From: Cladosporium sp. IMV 00045
Lineage: Eukaryota > Ascomycota > Dothideomycetes > Cladosporiales > Cladosporiaceae
Reading direction: 5' to 3'
NCBI GenBank assembly: GCA_001931905.2
Contig: MSJI02000830.1
Location: 26,008-90,007 of the forward strand
DNA length: 64,000 bases
Shown here: positions 1 to 10,577 of the stretch, in pieces
Layout of the letters: the number at the start of each line of letters is the position of its first letter
How positions within the stretch are numbered: position 1 is the stretch's first letter
The notes under the pieces: model-generated
The model's database searches: none
Seen by the model: the letters and a program-made list of their open reading frames with translations, nothing else
What the model was told of the DNA's origin: nothing
Program-made: the position numbers and the translations under genes

Positions 1-1205
1 TTTGATCACATCTATCGGTCCTACATTTCATCATCTCCCAACAGCCACGCGGCCATGAGCCGGATGCTGGTTCAATCGAGCTCAGCGCAGAACCGTCGCC
101 TTGGGATGGCGGACAAAAGCCTATTGCTCGGCTGCGGAGTTGCTGTACCTTGTGCTGGGACGGGCACCCGATGGCATGGAATATCCGGTTGGACCTGCTG
201 CATCGCGTTCGATGCGAGTGTTAATTAACAGAGTATGCTTACCTGTGTTTTCCAGATAAGTCCTCAACAACCGCAGCATGCCAGATCAGCGCGAATGTCA
301 TCACCGAGCAACGAGACAATGCTCTCAAAGCGATACCTTGCGCTTTGTGACTGACGTGTCCATCAGTGAATGGAACTCGTCTGGCGGGAAGCCCACAAGT
401 GCCATTCATTCGTTACCAAACGCGCCGGGCCTGTACAATTCTTATTTTGACAGATCGACATGACTTATTGCTACACAGTCATGCTAGATATTGCTATCGT
501 TCACTCTCCTCTCTTTTGCGTGGCGACTACACCTCAGTTTCCCTGGCTAACATTCAGATACCCATCACTGGATGAGACGAAGCGAAGCAGAAGCAGTCAC
601 GGCAAGCGGGATGCTTGGCAGATGTCGCCGATGTCCATCCAGCGTGGGCTTGCCTTCCCTTCTCTAGAATCTCTCTCTCTCTCGCATTATTTGCGCAAAG
701 ACCTTTGCCTTTTTCTCTCCTTCACTCGTTGCGCGCCTATTGTCGCAGCGCTAACTCACATACCTGGCAAAGAAAATATCGCCGCGACCTCGGTCTTGAA
801 GTACTGCCGTGAATCTCGCATCAAGTACACCCATCCGTGACACGCCAACAAACCTCTCACTCTCACCTGCGTGTATTGTGTCCCAAAAGGCGCCTCTCTT
901 TCGAAATTCACGCTCCTTTCAATTGTGCCACCGGGCTTGAGAATCACTCTGACGCGCCCACCAATGCATCCCTAAACGCTCATCACGTTTCTGCAATCTT
1001 GGAGACACCAAATTCTGAGGCTGTTCGAAGTGAGAGGCTGGTCAATACTCGACAGCAGGGGCGAGGCATGCGCAGTTGTGTTGTGACACACAGCTCTGTC
1101 TATCCGTGATTTCACGGCTTTGCTTTCTCGCTCGCTCATCAGCCCGAGCTCCGCTTCCTACCACAGCCCTGAACCTCCACCAACTTTGTCAACTACACAT
1201 CCACA
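1..1205. other. Intergenic region upstream of SET2
   Basis: No open frame here has a recognisable product or convincing codon structure; the small overlapping frames look fortuitous. A CT-rich stretch lies near 655-725, and the last 60 bases before the SET2 ATG are pyrimidine/CA-rich, as expected of a fungal promoter and 5' leader. The left end of the window may include the tail of an unseen neighbour. Confidence 0.5.
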
Positions 1206-4204
1206 ATGGCGGACGACAGCAACATCGCCAAGCAGGAAGAGAGGCTCGAGTCGGAGGTGAGGGAGATGCGTTTGAAGGAGGAGGACCGCGATGTTGACGA
1301 CGCGAACATGGATACCGTACCAGAGGCAGGGTTGAAGAAGGAGCGCTCGGTGTCCGTACTCGCGAATGACGATGCACATGAGGATAGTATGAAGGCATCA
1401 CGGTCGCCTACAAAGTCACAAAGTGTAGCGCAATCGCCTGCGCCGAAGAGTGAGCAGGAGGACATGGTCGGCGGAGAGGTCACCCTCAAGCAGGAGCCTG
1501 GGAAGCCGCCTAAGCTCGCGCGTTCCACTTCTCACAAGATTGAGAAACGTCCCCCGCCTATGTTCAACGACTACAAGGACAGCACAGCAGATGCCACGTC
1601 TACCTTTCAAGTCATCACAGAATGCACATACGCCAACAAGTCTCTGGGATCCACCGATCCTGCGCTGGAGTGCGACTGCGCGGAGGAGTGGGGTAAGTCG
1701 AGTTTTGACGAATTCAAATTTCATCGCGTTCACGGAGAGTACTGACAAGCTACACAGATCCCGCCACCCGCAAGAACCATGCGTGCGGCGAAGACTCGGA
1801 TTGCATCAACCGCGCCACCAAGATGGAGTGCGCGCGGGATTGCGGTTGCGGCTCCGCTTGCGAGAATCAGCGCTTCCTGAGAAAACGATACGCCAAAGTT
1901 TCAGTTATCAAGACCGAGAAAAAGGGATACGGCCTTCGCGCCGATGTCGACCTCGAACCAAATGATTTCATATTCGAGTATATCGGTGAGGTCATTGCTG
2001 AGCAAGCCTTCCGCCGTCGCATGCAAAACTACGATGAGGAAGGCATCAAGCACTTCTACTTCATGTCCCTTACCAAAGGAGAATTTGTCGATGCAACCAA
2101 ACGTGGAAACCTCGGACGATTTTGCAACCACTCATGCAATCCCAATTGCTACGTCGACAAATGGGTCGTAGGAGATAAATTGCGCATGGGCATCTTCGCC
2201 GAACGCAGGGTCAAGGCTGGAGAGGAGCTGGTGTTCAACTACAATGTCGACCGATACGGAGCAGACCCGCAGCCTTGTTACTGTGGAGAGCCCAACTGCA
2301 CAGGCTACATTGGTGGCAAGACACAGACCGAACGAGCGACGAAGCTATCGAAGGCGACAATAGAAGCTCTCGGTATCGATGATGGAGACTCCTGGGATAC
2401 TGCTGTGGCAAAGAAGGTCCGCAAAAAGAAGGCTAGCGAAGACGATGAGGAATACGTCAACAACATTGAGCCTAGGGAGCTTGATGAAAGTGGCGTGCGC
2501 AGCGTCATGGCGCAATTGCCGCAATGCAAAGAGAAATGGATCGCAGTCAAGCTGCTCAACCGAATACAGCAATCGGACGACCCTCATGTCATCAATCAAG
2601 TTGTTCGAATGCACGGCTACCGGCATTTGAAGACTGCGCTGGGCAATTTTGAGGACGATGTCAACCTTAAACTGCAGATCCTTGATGTGCTCAACAAACT
2701 ACCGCGAATTACGAGGAACAAGATCCAGGACTCAAAGATTGAAGATGCTGTACAGCCGCTCACCACGGACGAAGATGAAAGAGTCGCGACTCAGTCAAAA
2801 GATTTGCTCGAGGCCTGGAGCAAGTTGGAGATTGGCTATCGAATCCCTCGCGTGAAGCGTGACCCCAACGCTACAGCTGAGCGTAAAGCTGAGCGCTCAG
2901 ATCGACGCGATGACGGCAGACGTCGCTCAAGATCTCGTACACGTTCAAAATCACCTGAAAGGGTTCACGCACCCAAAGGACCCAAGGGCAGCGCTCCAGC
3001 CCGAAACCCATTCCGTCCGCCTCATCGCTTCCGACCTCCGCCGCCCTCTGGTCAATTACCCGCCGGCTGGTTTGAGGCAGTTGCACCAAACGGCTCCAAA
3101 TACTACTACGATAACAACGGCACTAGATCATGGCAGCGTCCGACCGCACCAGCTCATGGTGCTCCGCCTCCCCCGCCCCCCAAGGCTGTCTCTGATCAAC
3201 AAATGTTGCAGGATCTCATCAAGAATATCGTCGCGACGAAGCAAGAGAGCAACAAACCTGCATCGGAGTCGGCCACTCCTGTTGAGACGCCGAAGAAGGA
3301 ACGCAAAGAAGAGAAGTGGAAGTCCCTTCCTGAGGAGAAGCAGAAAAAGCTCTACGAAGGCGCAATTCAACCCCACGTCATGCATGTCGTCAACAAGTTC
3401 CGGAAGAAGATGGAGAAGGACGACCTCAAGCGTCTGGCCAAAGACGTCAGCAAGAAGATCGTCAATACGGACTTCAAGAACAAGCGTGTTCATGGAGATC
3501 CAAGCAAAATCAGCGATAAGCATGCAAAGAGCGTCAAGAAGTACGTGCACGAGACGTTTGAGAAGGCAATCAAGAAGAAAGCAGAGCATGACAGGAAGAA
3601 GGCCGAAAAGAAAGCCAAGGGAGAGGAAAGTCATACGCCTCCCGGGTCGCCCAAGGGGGCTGACAATGCTGCCCTTAAAGATGACGACGAGCCCGTACTC
3701 TCTGACGACGAGGACGCAGGAGCCGCCGAAGCGACTCCGGGCAGCTCTTCAACATTGAAGCGCATGAGAGAAGAGGATCTTTTGAACGAAGCTACCGACG
3801 ACGCTGTCTTGAAGAAACTACGAACGAACGATGGAGAACCACCAGCTCCCCCACCTCCGCCGCCGCCACCTGTCGAGCCTGAGCCAGAATTCATGGAAAC
3901 CGACCCTTCTCCATCTGAGAGCCAGCACGACACGCCTAGTCGTAACGACCTCGAGTCAGATGCCACACCGGGAGCGCAGCAGAACGGTGGCGACGACCAA
4001 GGTTTCTCCATTCGAGGCGCTTCCAGCCGCCCTGGCTCGGCACAGAAGAATCACTCCCTTGAAACGATGCAGACCGCGACTCCACCTACCACGGGCTCGC
4101 CCGACACGGAAGATCCAGAGAAACTAGCCAAACGCCAGGCGTACTCGGGCATGAGTACTGATCGGATGCGCCAGTTGGGCTTGTTCGATGGTGCAGCTGA
4201 GTGA
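1206..4204 (+). CDS. SET2: Histone H3 lysine-36 methyltransferase SET2
   Basis: Predicted 977-aa nuclear enzyme that methylates H3K36 on chromatin transcribed by RNA polymerase II. Exons are 1206-1692 and 1758-4204, with a 65-bp GTAAGT...ACAG intron; splicing joins the cysteine-rich AWS segment (CDCAEEW into [11 protein letters not shown]) in frame. In order: acidic low-complexity N-terminus, AWS about residues 155-205, SET with the cofactor-pocket NHSCNPNC near residue 286, post-SET cysteines (CYCGEPNC), a WW domain near residue 600 (AGWFEAV...SWQRP), and an SRI domain near 690-790 that in this family binds the phosphorylated Pol II CTD. The C-terminal tail is Pro/Ser/acidic-rich and disordered. 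The start ATG has a good CCACA context. All family hallmarks are present, so the call is firm; only the tail is variable. Confidence 0.96.
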
Positions 4205-4623
4205 GTGGGCGCATCTGTCGGTGATTTGCACTAGAAGCTCTTGAAGGCCACAGCGTTTGGCCGATGCCGAGATGGTCCATTTGACAGCGTAGCGTGTTCG
4301 GTGTATTCCAGTCGGCGATGCCTAATTGCATGGCTAGTCCTGCCACATGAGTTGCTGGCGGTAATTTCGGAGACGCAAGGCCCGCCGCGGCTTGCCAGAG
4401 TAGCTAGCACAAATTCCATCAACTTGACTTCCCGTCCCAGTTGGCGTGGACGCAAGCAAGAAGTAATCTGTAATCATAAAAACCAAAGACCGTTCAAATC
4501 AGCTCCCCCGTCCCACCGTCCCGATCCGAAAATGCCACGCGTGATTCCCAAGAGCAATTGCCATCCCTCCTCTCAAACCACATCCCCATCCAAACCCAGA
4601 AGTAAACCCCCATCCCAACAAAA
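4205..4623. other. Convergent intergenic region SET2/POP8
   Basis: The 3' ends of SET2 (plus strand) and POP8 (minus strand) face each other here. The right half is strongly C-rich (CCCTCC-type runs). No gene is visible. Confidence 0.5.
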
Positions 4624-5115
4624 TCAATTCTCAAAAATCTCCCTTCCCCCCTCCCTCCCCCCTCCAACGCCCCAAGAACTCCACCCCCTAACCCTCCACC
4701 CCTCCCCATTCCTCCCCACCCACCCTCCCGCCGCCGCCACAACCCCTCTGAAATCCCCCGCCGGAACGCGAATCCAGACCTCGCTGCCCTTCAAATTCAG
4801 CACGTCGATTGGCACCGCGGCGCCGTGCGTGCCCAGGTATTGCGTTAGTGCTGAGGTGATGTGGAGGTGCGCGGTGAGGGCGTCGAGGGGGGAGGTGGTG
4901 GTGTTGTTGTTGGTGTTGGTGTTTACTGTGGTGGTGGCGGAGGGGGTTAGGTGTTGTAGGTGGATGTAGGTCCAGGGTGGGTTGCGGAGGGTGAGGGTTT
5001 GGGGGGTTGGGTGGGGGTTTTTTGAGGAGTGGGGGCGTTTATGTCCTTGGGAGGGGTTGGGTGTTGGGTTTGATGTTGATTCTGATGATGGTGGTGGCAA
5101 GGGTTGGGTTGACAT
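4624..5115 (-). CDS. POP8: RNase P/MRP subunit Pop8-like protein
   Basis: Single-exon 163-aa protein. From about residue 43 it matches the Pop8-like domain of fungal RNase P and RNase MRP: LRNPPWTYIHLQHL, a central LDALTAHLHITSAL...GAAVPIDVLNLKG, and the conserved WIRVPAGDF...VVAAAGGWVG...WRVRGWSSW end. Such subunits help assemble the ribonucleoprotein that trims the 5' end of pre-tRNA and processes rRNA. The N-terminal 40 residues are Pro/Ser/Asn-rich linker, and a short TTTNVNTNTNNNTTT-type insert breaks the first strand region. The C-terminal tail after WSSW is Gly/Arg-rich and not conserved in my experience of the family. Identification rests on the pattern of conserved blocks, not on a database search. 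Confidence 0.82.
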   Translation of the reverse strand: MSTQPLPPPSSESTSNPTPNPSQGHKRPHSSKNPHPTPQTLTLRNPPWTYIHLQHLTPSATTTVNTNTNNNTTTSPLDALTAHLHITSALTQYLGTHGAAVPIDVLNLKGSEVWIRVPAGDFRGVVAAAGGWVGRNGEGWRVRGWSSWGVGGGREGGREIFEN

Positions 5116-5929
5116 TGTCGTTGTTGTTGTGCTTTGAATGGTTGGCTTGGTGGAGGTCCGTTAAGTTTCAAGTGACGTCGATTAGTCGAGTCGATTTGTC
5201 TCTTCTATTGCCAGGAATACGTCTTGCGGTGCACGAATTATTTTGTGTAGTTGTTTGAGGGTGTGTGGTTGCGCAACGCTGTCGTTGTTGGAGACTCTGT
5301 AGGTGCTTGAATTGGAGTTGACAATTTTGGCTTTCTAGCGTCCTTTTTTCGCGGAGCGAATTGCTGCCATCTGTGAATTCGAGGCACATTTGAGAATCTC
5401 TAGGATTGGAAACCTCTATCTACTAGTATGTATAAAGATCTTTCCACTGAGAAACCATTATTTTGGTCAAACTGTTCAATCTCAATTTTCTATTCACTGA
5501 GGACATGCCGTTCTGACAGCTCAACCCACACTATGACAGGCACAAGACATACAAAGGATCTGCAGATGGATGTAGAAAATGAGCATACATTCCGCTCGAA
5601 CATTAAAGTGCAAACGCACAACCTCAGGATGATTAGAAGAATGTTCTGGGCGTGGCTACAAACCACATAGGCCGAATAAGAACTCGGACTCAAGGCCCCT
5701 GATCTATCATTCCATGAGATCTCTCGCAGCTAACCAACAGCCAGCTTGTAAACCCAGGATTTGTTATCGTCTCGCTTGCTGAAGAGTCAAAACTGCCATA
5801 TGCAGTCCTCGGAGTGACGCCTTTCCCAACCTTTCCTTTGCCCGATGCCTCGCTGATGGCAATGAACCCTAATAACGCCGTGCTTGAACGTGAACCCTTT
5901 TCCTTTGAGCCTTCCGCACATCCTGTGCC
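5116..5929. other. Intergenic region POP8/SPT4
   Basis: Holds the POP8 upstream region on the right of its start and the 3' flank of SPT4. Several stops in all frames; no gene or RNA recognised. Confidence 0.5.
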
Positions 5930-6317
5930 CTATGCTTCCTCCAGTGCACTGCCATCCCTCGGCACGTATTTCACACCCGCATTCTCGGTAGCCGAGATGT
6001 AATCATCAGGCAGCTAAATAATGTTAGCAACTATTCAGAATATTGATTGGGCACAGACATACCACTCCCTCAACTTTCACCGCGTAGTTACCAGGCACGT
6101 ATCCCTGCAGGCGTTGCCACTTGGCCACCCAGCTGGTGTTGGGGTCGGCGAGAGAGATCATGCCCTCGAAGACAGCGCTGGTGCAGTCTTGGACGGTTTC
6201 GGAGTTGTGGCGCATTTCGAGGAATTCATCGCAGTTCGGGCAGCCTGCTGAGACGAACTTGGAGCCGGGTTGGACGAAGGAGCAGACCATGCATGCGCGC
6301 AATCCGCGGAGAGACAT
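5930..6317 (-). CDS. SPT4: Transcription elongation factor SPT4
   Basis: Predicted 112-aa zinc-finger protein, the small partner of Spt5 in the DSIF complex that keeps RNA polymerase II processive. Exon 1 is 6317-6063 and exon 2 is 6013-5930, separated by a 49-bp GTATGT...TTAG intron (6014-6062). The zinc-binding cysteines are seen as CMVCSF and GCPNCDEF. They are followed by the family signature FEGMISLADPNTSWVAKWQR and GYVPGNYAVKV; the short second exon supplies LPDDYISATENAGVKYVPRD. Length and exon phase fit the family exactly. It is divergent from PPT1 across about 500 bp. Confidence 0.95.
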
Positions 6318-6818
6318 GGTGGTGATGTAGTTGTGCTGAGCGGGTTGTTGGTTGTGTAAGTGGTGATGAAACTCTTTTGGCCTAGTCGATACGTAACTGG
6401 TCGTGAAGCGTGCTGGGTTTCAATAATGCAATGATTGTTTTGCTGTCGCGGTATGTGAGGTTCACCTTGGAAAAGCCAAGCTTGGGCCAGGCGGTCGAGG
6501 AATGCGAGGGGAGGGATGAGGAGGGATGAGGCTGAAGGCCTTCACAGCACAGCAAAGCAGCGAAGCAGCGATCCAGGGTCTGGGTGAATCTTTCGCCTTC
6601 TACACTCCATCTCTGTCTGTGCGCCCGACTATCATCGACTCCAGAGGCACATTTCCTCGTACATACATCCCACTTTTTGCTACATATCGCACCTGCTATC
6701 AATACATCTACGCACAGCACCTGCTGTTGGATATACTTCTTGGCTTTTACTGCAGCAAGATTACGCTACACATCGAAACATCAACCCAATAAAACCGCGC
6801 ACACGACACTAGCCCACC
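6318..6818. promoter_or_regulatory. Divergent upstream region SPT4/PPT1
   Basis: A 501-bp region between divergently transcribed SPT4 and PPT1 start codons, so it must hold both promoters. I see no recognisable operator. A short GAGGGATGAGGAGGGATGAGG direct repeat lies near 6509-6530. Confidence 0.5.
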
Positions 6819-8307
6819 ATGGCTAACGAAGATGCCGTCGCCCTAAAGAACAAGGGCAATGAGGCTTTCAAAGCACACGACTGGCCGACTGCGATCGAAT
6901 ATTATACCAAGGCCATTGAGGCCAACGACAAGGAGCCCTCCTTCTACACCAACCGCGCCCAGGCCAACATCAAGCTCGAGGCGTATGGATATGCTATCGC
7001 TGATGCGACTTCGGCGATCGAGCTTGACCCTTCATTTGTGAAGGCTTACTACAGACGAGCAGTCGCCAACACTGCGATCCTCAAGCATGGCGATGCGATT
7101 CACGATTGGAAAATGGTGGTGCGGAAGAACCCTGCGGACAAGGTCGCAAAGGCACAATACGATGCATGTCAAAAGATGGTGAAGCGTGATGCTTTCCTCA
7201 AAGCGATCGAGGTGGCGGATGCGCCTTCAGCGGCGGAGGGTCTCGACCTGGATAACATGATCGTTGAGGACTCATACGACGGCGTGAAGTTGGGAGACAA
7301 GATGACACAGGAATTCATCGATGATATGATTCAGAGATTCAAGGACGGCAAGAAGATCCACCGGAAATACGTCTATCAGATCATCATTGCGGCGAAGGAG
7401 ATTCTGTACAACGAGCCGACCATGCCCGAGACGTACATCAAGGAAGGAAACAAGCTTACGGTGTGCGGCGACACTCACGGACAATACTTCGACCTCCTCG
7501 AGATTTTCAGACAGAACGGCTTCCCTTCAGAGACCCACGGCTACCTCTTCAACGGCGACTTCGTGGATCGTGGATCATGGTCAACAGAAATCGCCCTGCT
7601 GCTGTACGCCTACAAGATGCTTTTCCCTGGCAACTTCTTCCTCAACCGCGGCAACCACGAGACGGACGACATGAACCGCATGTACGGCTTCGAAGGCGAG
7701 TGCCGAGCCAAGTACAACGAGCGCGTCTTCAAGCTGTTCTCCGAGTCCTTCTCCGCACTGCCATTGGCAACCCTCATCGGCGACAAATACCTCACCCTCC
7801 ACGGTGGCCTCTTCTCCGACGACAAGACCTCACTAGACGACATCCGCAAGCTTAACCGTCACGCGCAAAGACAGCCCGGTCAAGAAGGCCTTATGATGGA
7901 AATGCTCTGGACGGACCCTCAGACCATGCCCGGCCGCGGCCCTTCCAAGCGCGGTGTCGGCCTGCAGTTCGGACCCGACATCACCAAGCGTTTCTGCGAG
8001 GCCAACGGCCTCAAAGCCATCATCCGCAGCCACGAGGTGCGCATGGAGGGTTACGAGGTCGAGCACGACGGCCGCTGCATCACCGTCTTCTCCGCGCCCA
8101 AGTACTGCGATTCCACCGAGAACAAGGGCGCGTACATCAACTTCGGCCCGGCTTACGAGCCTGAATATATCAAGTTTGATGCCGTGCCTCACCCGGATAT
8201 CAAGCCTATGGTAAGTTTTTTGTTGATTGATTTTCTTGTGGGTGATTTTGCTGACGATTCGATAGGCGTATGCCAACAATGGCATGATGGGCATGATGGG
8301 AATGTAA
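6819..8307 (+). CDS. PPT1: Serine/threonine protein phosphatase 5 (PPT1/PP5) with TPR repeats
   Basis: Predicted 477-aa PPP-family phosphatase. Exons are 6819-8210 and 8266-8307; the 55-bp intron (GTAAGT...GATAG) leaves a tiny last exon encoding AYANNGMMGMMGM. Three TPR repeats fill roughly residues 5-110 and in PP5 bind the Hsp90 C-terminus and hold the enzyme autoinhibited. The catalytic domain carries the three metal-binding motifs: GDTHG near residue 217, GDFVDRG, and RGNHE, plus the SAPKYCD strand near the C-terminus. The family dephosphorylates Hsp90 and its co-chaperone Cdc37. Without splicing the reading frame runs on into the intron and adds about 60 unrelated residues, which is why the spliced end is preferred. 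Start context is CCACCATGG. Confidence 0.95.
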
Positions 8308-9650
8308 AATCGACGAAATCAACAGAACATCCATCTTCCGAGCTTTTGAGCGTTTCTATGTTTTACTATCTTCACAGCATATACCAATTGTGATCTTGCG
8401 TGGCGTTGGCAATCAAACATTTGATATACTCTCGCTATAGAATCCCTCAGGTGCTGAGCAGCTGGCTGATCCTTTCAATTGACCTCCACAGATTATCAAC
8501 GCAGACCAGGAAGCTTTGGATGGCTTCCTTCCGGGTACCTGCATGCGCACGCATATCACAGCCGCACGCACCCAAAAGCAATGCACACGATCATCCCTCT
8601 CGATAACAAGATTGTTTCCTACTTGCGGACATTGACTGCTGTCAATCTCCGCTCTTGATCCTGCACAACTGGCAAAGTATTGGTGGTGAACAACAGTGCG
8701 TTGCTTTTGGTTCCAAGTTCAATACAATTAGATCATGTTATTACTAGCAATAACCCTCCAATCTCCTATGCAGCTCCTCTGACCGCGACAGAGTGTACCT
8801 GTTCCTGTTTGAATGCACGAGCCGATCCAATTATTTTGTTCTTGACTACACACATTCCCAATTCGATCAATCGGCTTAATTGGTGTTGCGACGAATTCAG
8901 CAAGTAATATCCTGAGACATGAGCACCCTCGAAATTTGCAAGTTGGCCGCTTGCGGTCAGCTACAGGCAACATCTTCGGCTACATGCGTAGCTTGCTCTC
9001 TCTCCTTCCGCCATTGACATATCTGTTCCCTAACAGAAGGCTCTGGAGAGCTTTTGATTGGTCCCGCATGCGGACTGGTCAATTTCTTGGTTGCATCCAT
9101 CGCTCGATTCAGAGACATCACCAATTGATCGAACTCTTACCAATTGATCGACTGCTTTCTCGGGCACGCTCAATTGGAACTACCGCCATGCGTCTCCTTC
9201 AATACTGCATCAGACGGGCATTTCATGTCTCATGTTGCAAACAGCAAGATACGTATCGGTGGAAATGCGTGTTGCATGTGCTCCTGTCGGAATTACCCTT
9301 TCGCTCTGCAACTAGAGACAAGAAATGTGAGGTATGGTACCTCTGCCATTCATAAGGGCCTCTTGCGGGCCTCTTTTTGCTACTTTTCTCTCCCATCCTC
9401 ACGATCCTCACGATCCAGGACGAAAGCAACATCTCACACTTGATCTTCCAACAACATCCTTCACCATCAATCACCTGGAAACAAGAGCAACAACCTGCAC
9501 TTGACTGTTTAACAACATCATTCACCATCAACTCTTTGCCACTTTCTTCTTCCATCCTCACGACCTGGAAACAAGAGCAACACCCTGCACTTGACCTTCT
9601 AACAACATCCTTCACCATCAATCAATCCCACCAACACCAAGCCAACCACA
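8308..9650. other. Intergenic region with short direct repeats
   Basis: No gene is visible between PPT1 and the next start codon. Near 9119-9155 a CCAATTGATCGA unit occurs twice in tandem, followed by another CAATTG. The right end (9394-9623) is occupied by a separate imperfect direct repeat listed on its own. Confidence 0.5.
9394..9623. repeat. Imperfect 90-bp-period direct repeat in the 5' leader
   Basis: A unit containing CCTGGAAACAAGAGCAACA, CCTGCACTTGAC and AACAACATCNTTCACCATCAA occurs at about 9474-9531 and again at 9564-9621 (period 90). A third, more diverged copy lies at about 9406-9470 (CCAGGACGAAAGCAACATC...CACTTGATC...AACAACATCC). The array ends 27 bases before the ATG of the downstream 308-aa gene, so it probably lies in its promoter or 5' untranslated region. 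Confidence 0.85.
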
Positions 9651-10577
9651 ATGGCCACCATTTACCCAACCGACATTCAATTGGCCCCAGAGCCAGACGC
9701 CAAAACCAAGGCAGAGTACCATCTCAACGAAAAGACCTCGAGAATGGCGCGTGCCATCCACATCTTCAATCCACGCAAACTTGACCAGCCAACCTGCCTT
9801 GGGAGAAGAGTTCGCTGCGGGCTCAGATGCCCAAACCAAATCGAGATGACCGTGCTGTTCACGGTATTGTCAGCCATGGTTGCCGCCACCGAGGACCTGT
9901 CACTTCGCTTAGGGACGATCGACAAGCTGGCTTTTGAGTGGGCGAAGCAATTGTCTTGTCATCTTCACAAGTCTCAGGAAGGTGTTGAGGACGCCGTTTT
10001 TGATGGCTTTCTGCTCTATCGCAAGGTTACTCTGCCTGCCTCAGTGACTTCAGTGCCAACCGTGGACGGGCAAGCATCCGGCCATCACGAGGGTGAGTCC
10101 TCGGCTCTGAAGCCCAAAGATGACCAAAGTGGATTGGAAGAAGAGGAGGTCGAGCTTCCTCACAACAAATGGATCAAGCCGGTTGACCCATTCGCTCCAC
10201 TCAAGAAGGCACTCGACGCCTACTTGGTCGAAATGAGCGAACACCAAGACAGTTTTGAAAAGATCTTCGAAGCGATGGCTCGTGACGACGGTACCCTTTG
10301 CCAGCTACTCCAAGTCAAGGAAGGCGAAGGGAGAGCCACGGTACAGCCCGAGAGCCCGCTCAACGATGATACCTTGCAGCAAGCCCAGCGTACTCTCAAG
10401 GATTCCGAAGGTCTCCTCAGCGAGTCTGAACGTGCACACCTCGCGCAGCAGTTCCTACAGGGGAGCTTTGAAGTCTTGCAAACTCGACTGAGATTCTCTC
10501 GCGAAGCTCGGAAGGTCCTTGATCATTTTGAAGAGGGCTGCAAGAAATTATGTGAGGAGCTCGGAATAGCCCAGTGA
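9651..10577 (+). CDS. Hypothetical protein, unrecognised family
   Basis: A 308-aa single-exon reading frame with a strong CACAATGGCC start. I do not recognise the family. The N-terminal third has a Cys-rich patch (PTCLGRRVRCGLRCPNQ) followed by a hydrophobic stretch (TVLFTVLSAMVAATEDL). The middle is acidic and polar (DDQSGLEEEEVELPH), and the last 130 residues look helical and charged, ending in a possible coiled coil (EVLQTRLRFSREARKVLDHFEEGCKKL). No signal peptide or catalytic motif is evident. The repeated leader immediately upstream and the lack of recognisable relatives suggest a lineage-restricted gene. Coding status rests on frame length, Kozak context and sensible amino-acid composition; transcript evidence would settle it. 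Confidence 0.6.
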   Translation: MATIYPTDIQLAPEPDAKTKAEYHLNEKTSRMARAIHIFNPRKLDQPTCLGRRVRCGLRCPNQIEMTVLFTVLSAMVAATEDLSLRLGTIDKLAFEWAKQLSCHLHKSQEGVEDAVFDGFLLYRKVTLPASVTSVPTVDGQASGHHEGESSALKPKDDQSGLEEEEVELPHNKWIKPVDPFAPLKKALDAYLVEMSEHQDSFEKIFEAMARDDGTLCQLLQVKEGEGRATVQPESPLNDDTLQQAQRTLKDSEGLLSESERAHLAQQFLQGSFEVLQTRLRFSREARKVLDHFEEGCKKLCEELGIAQ

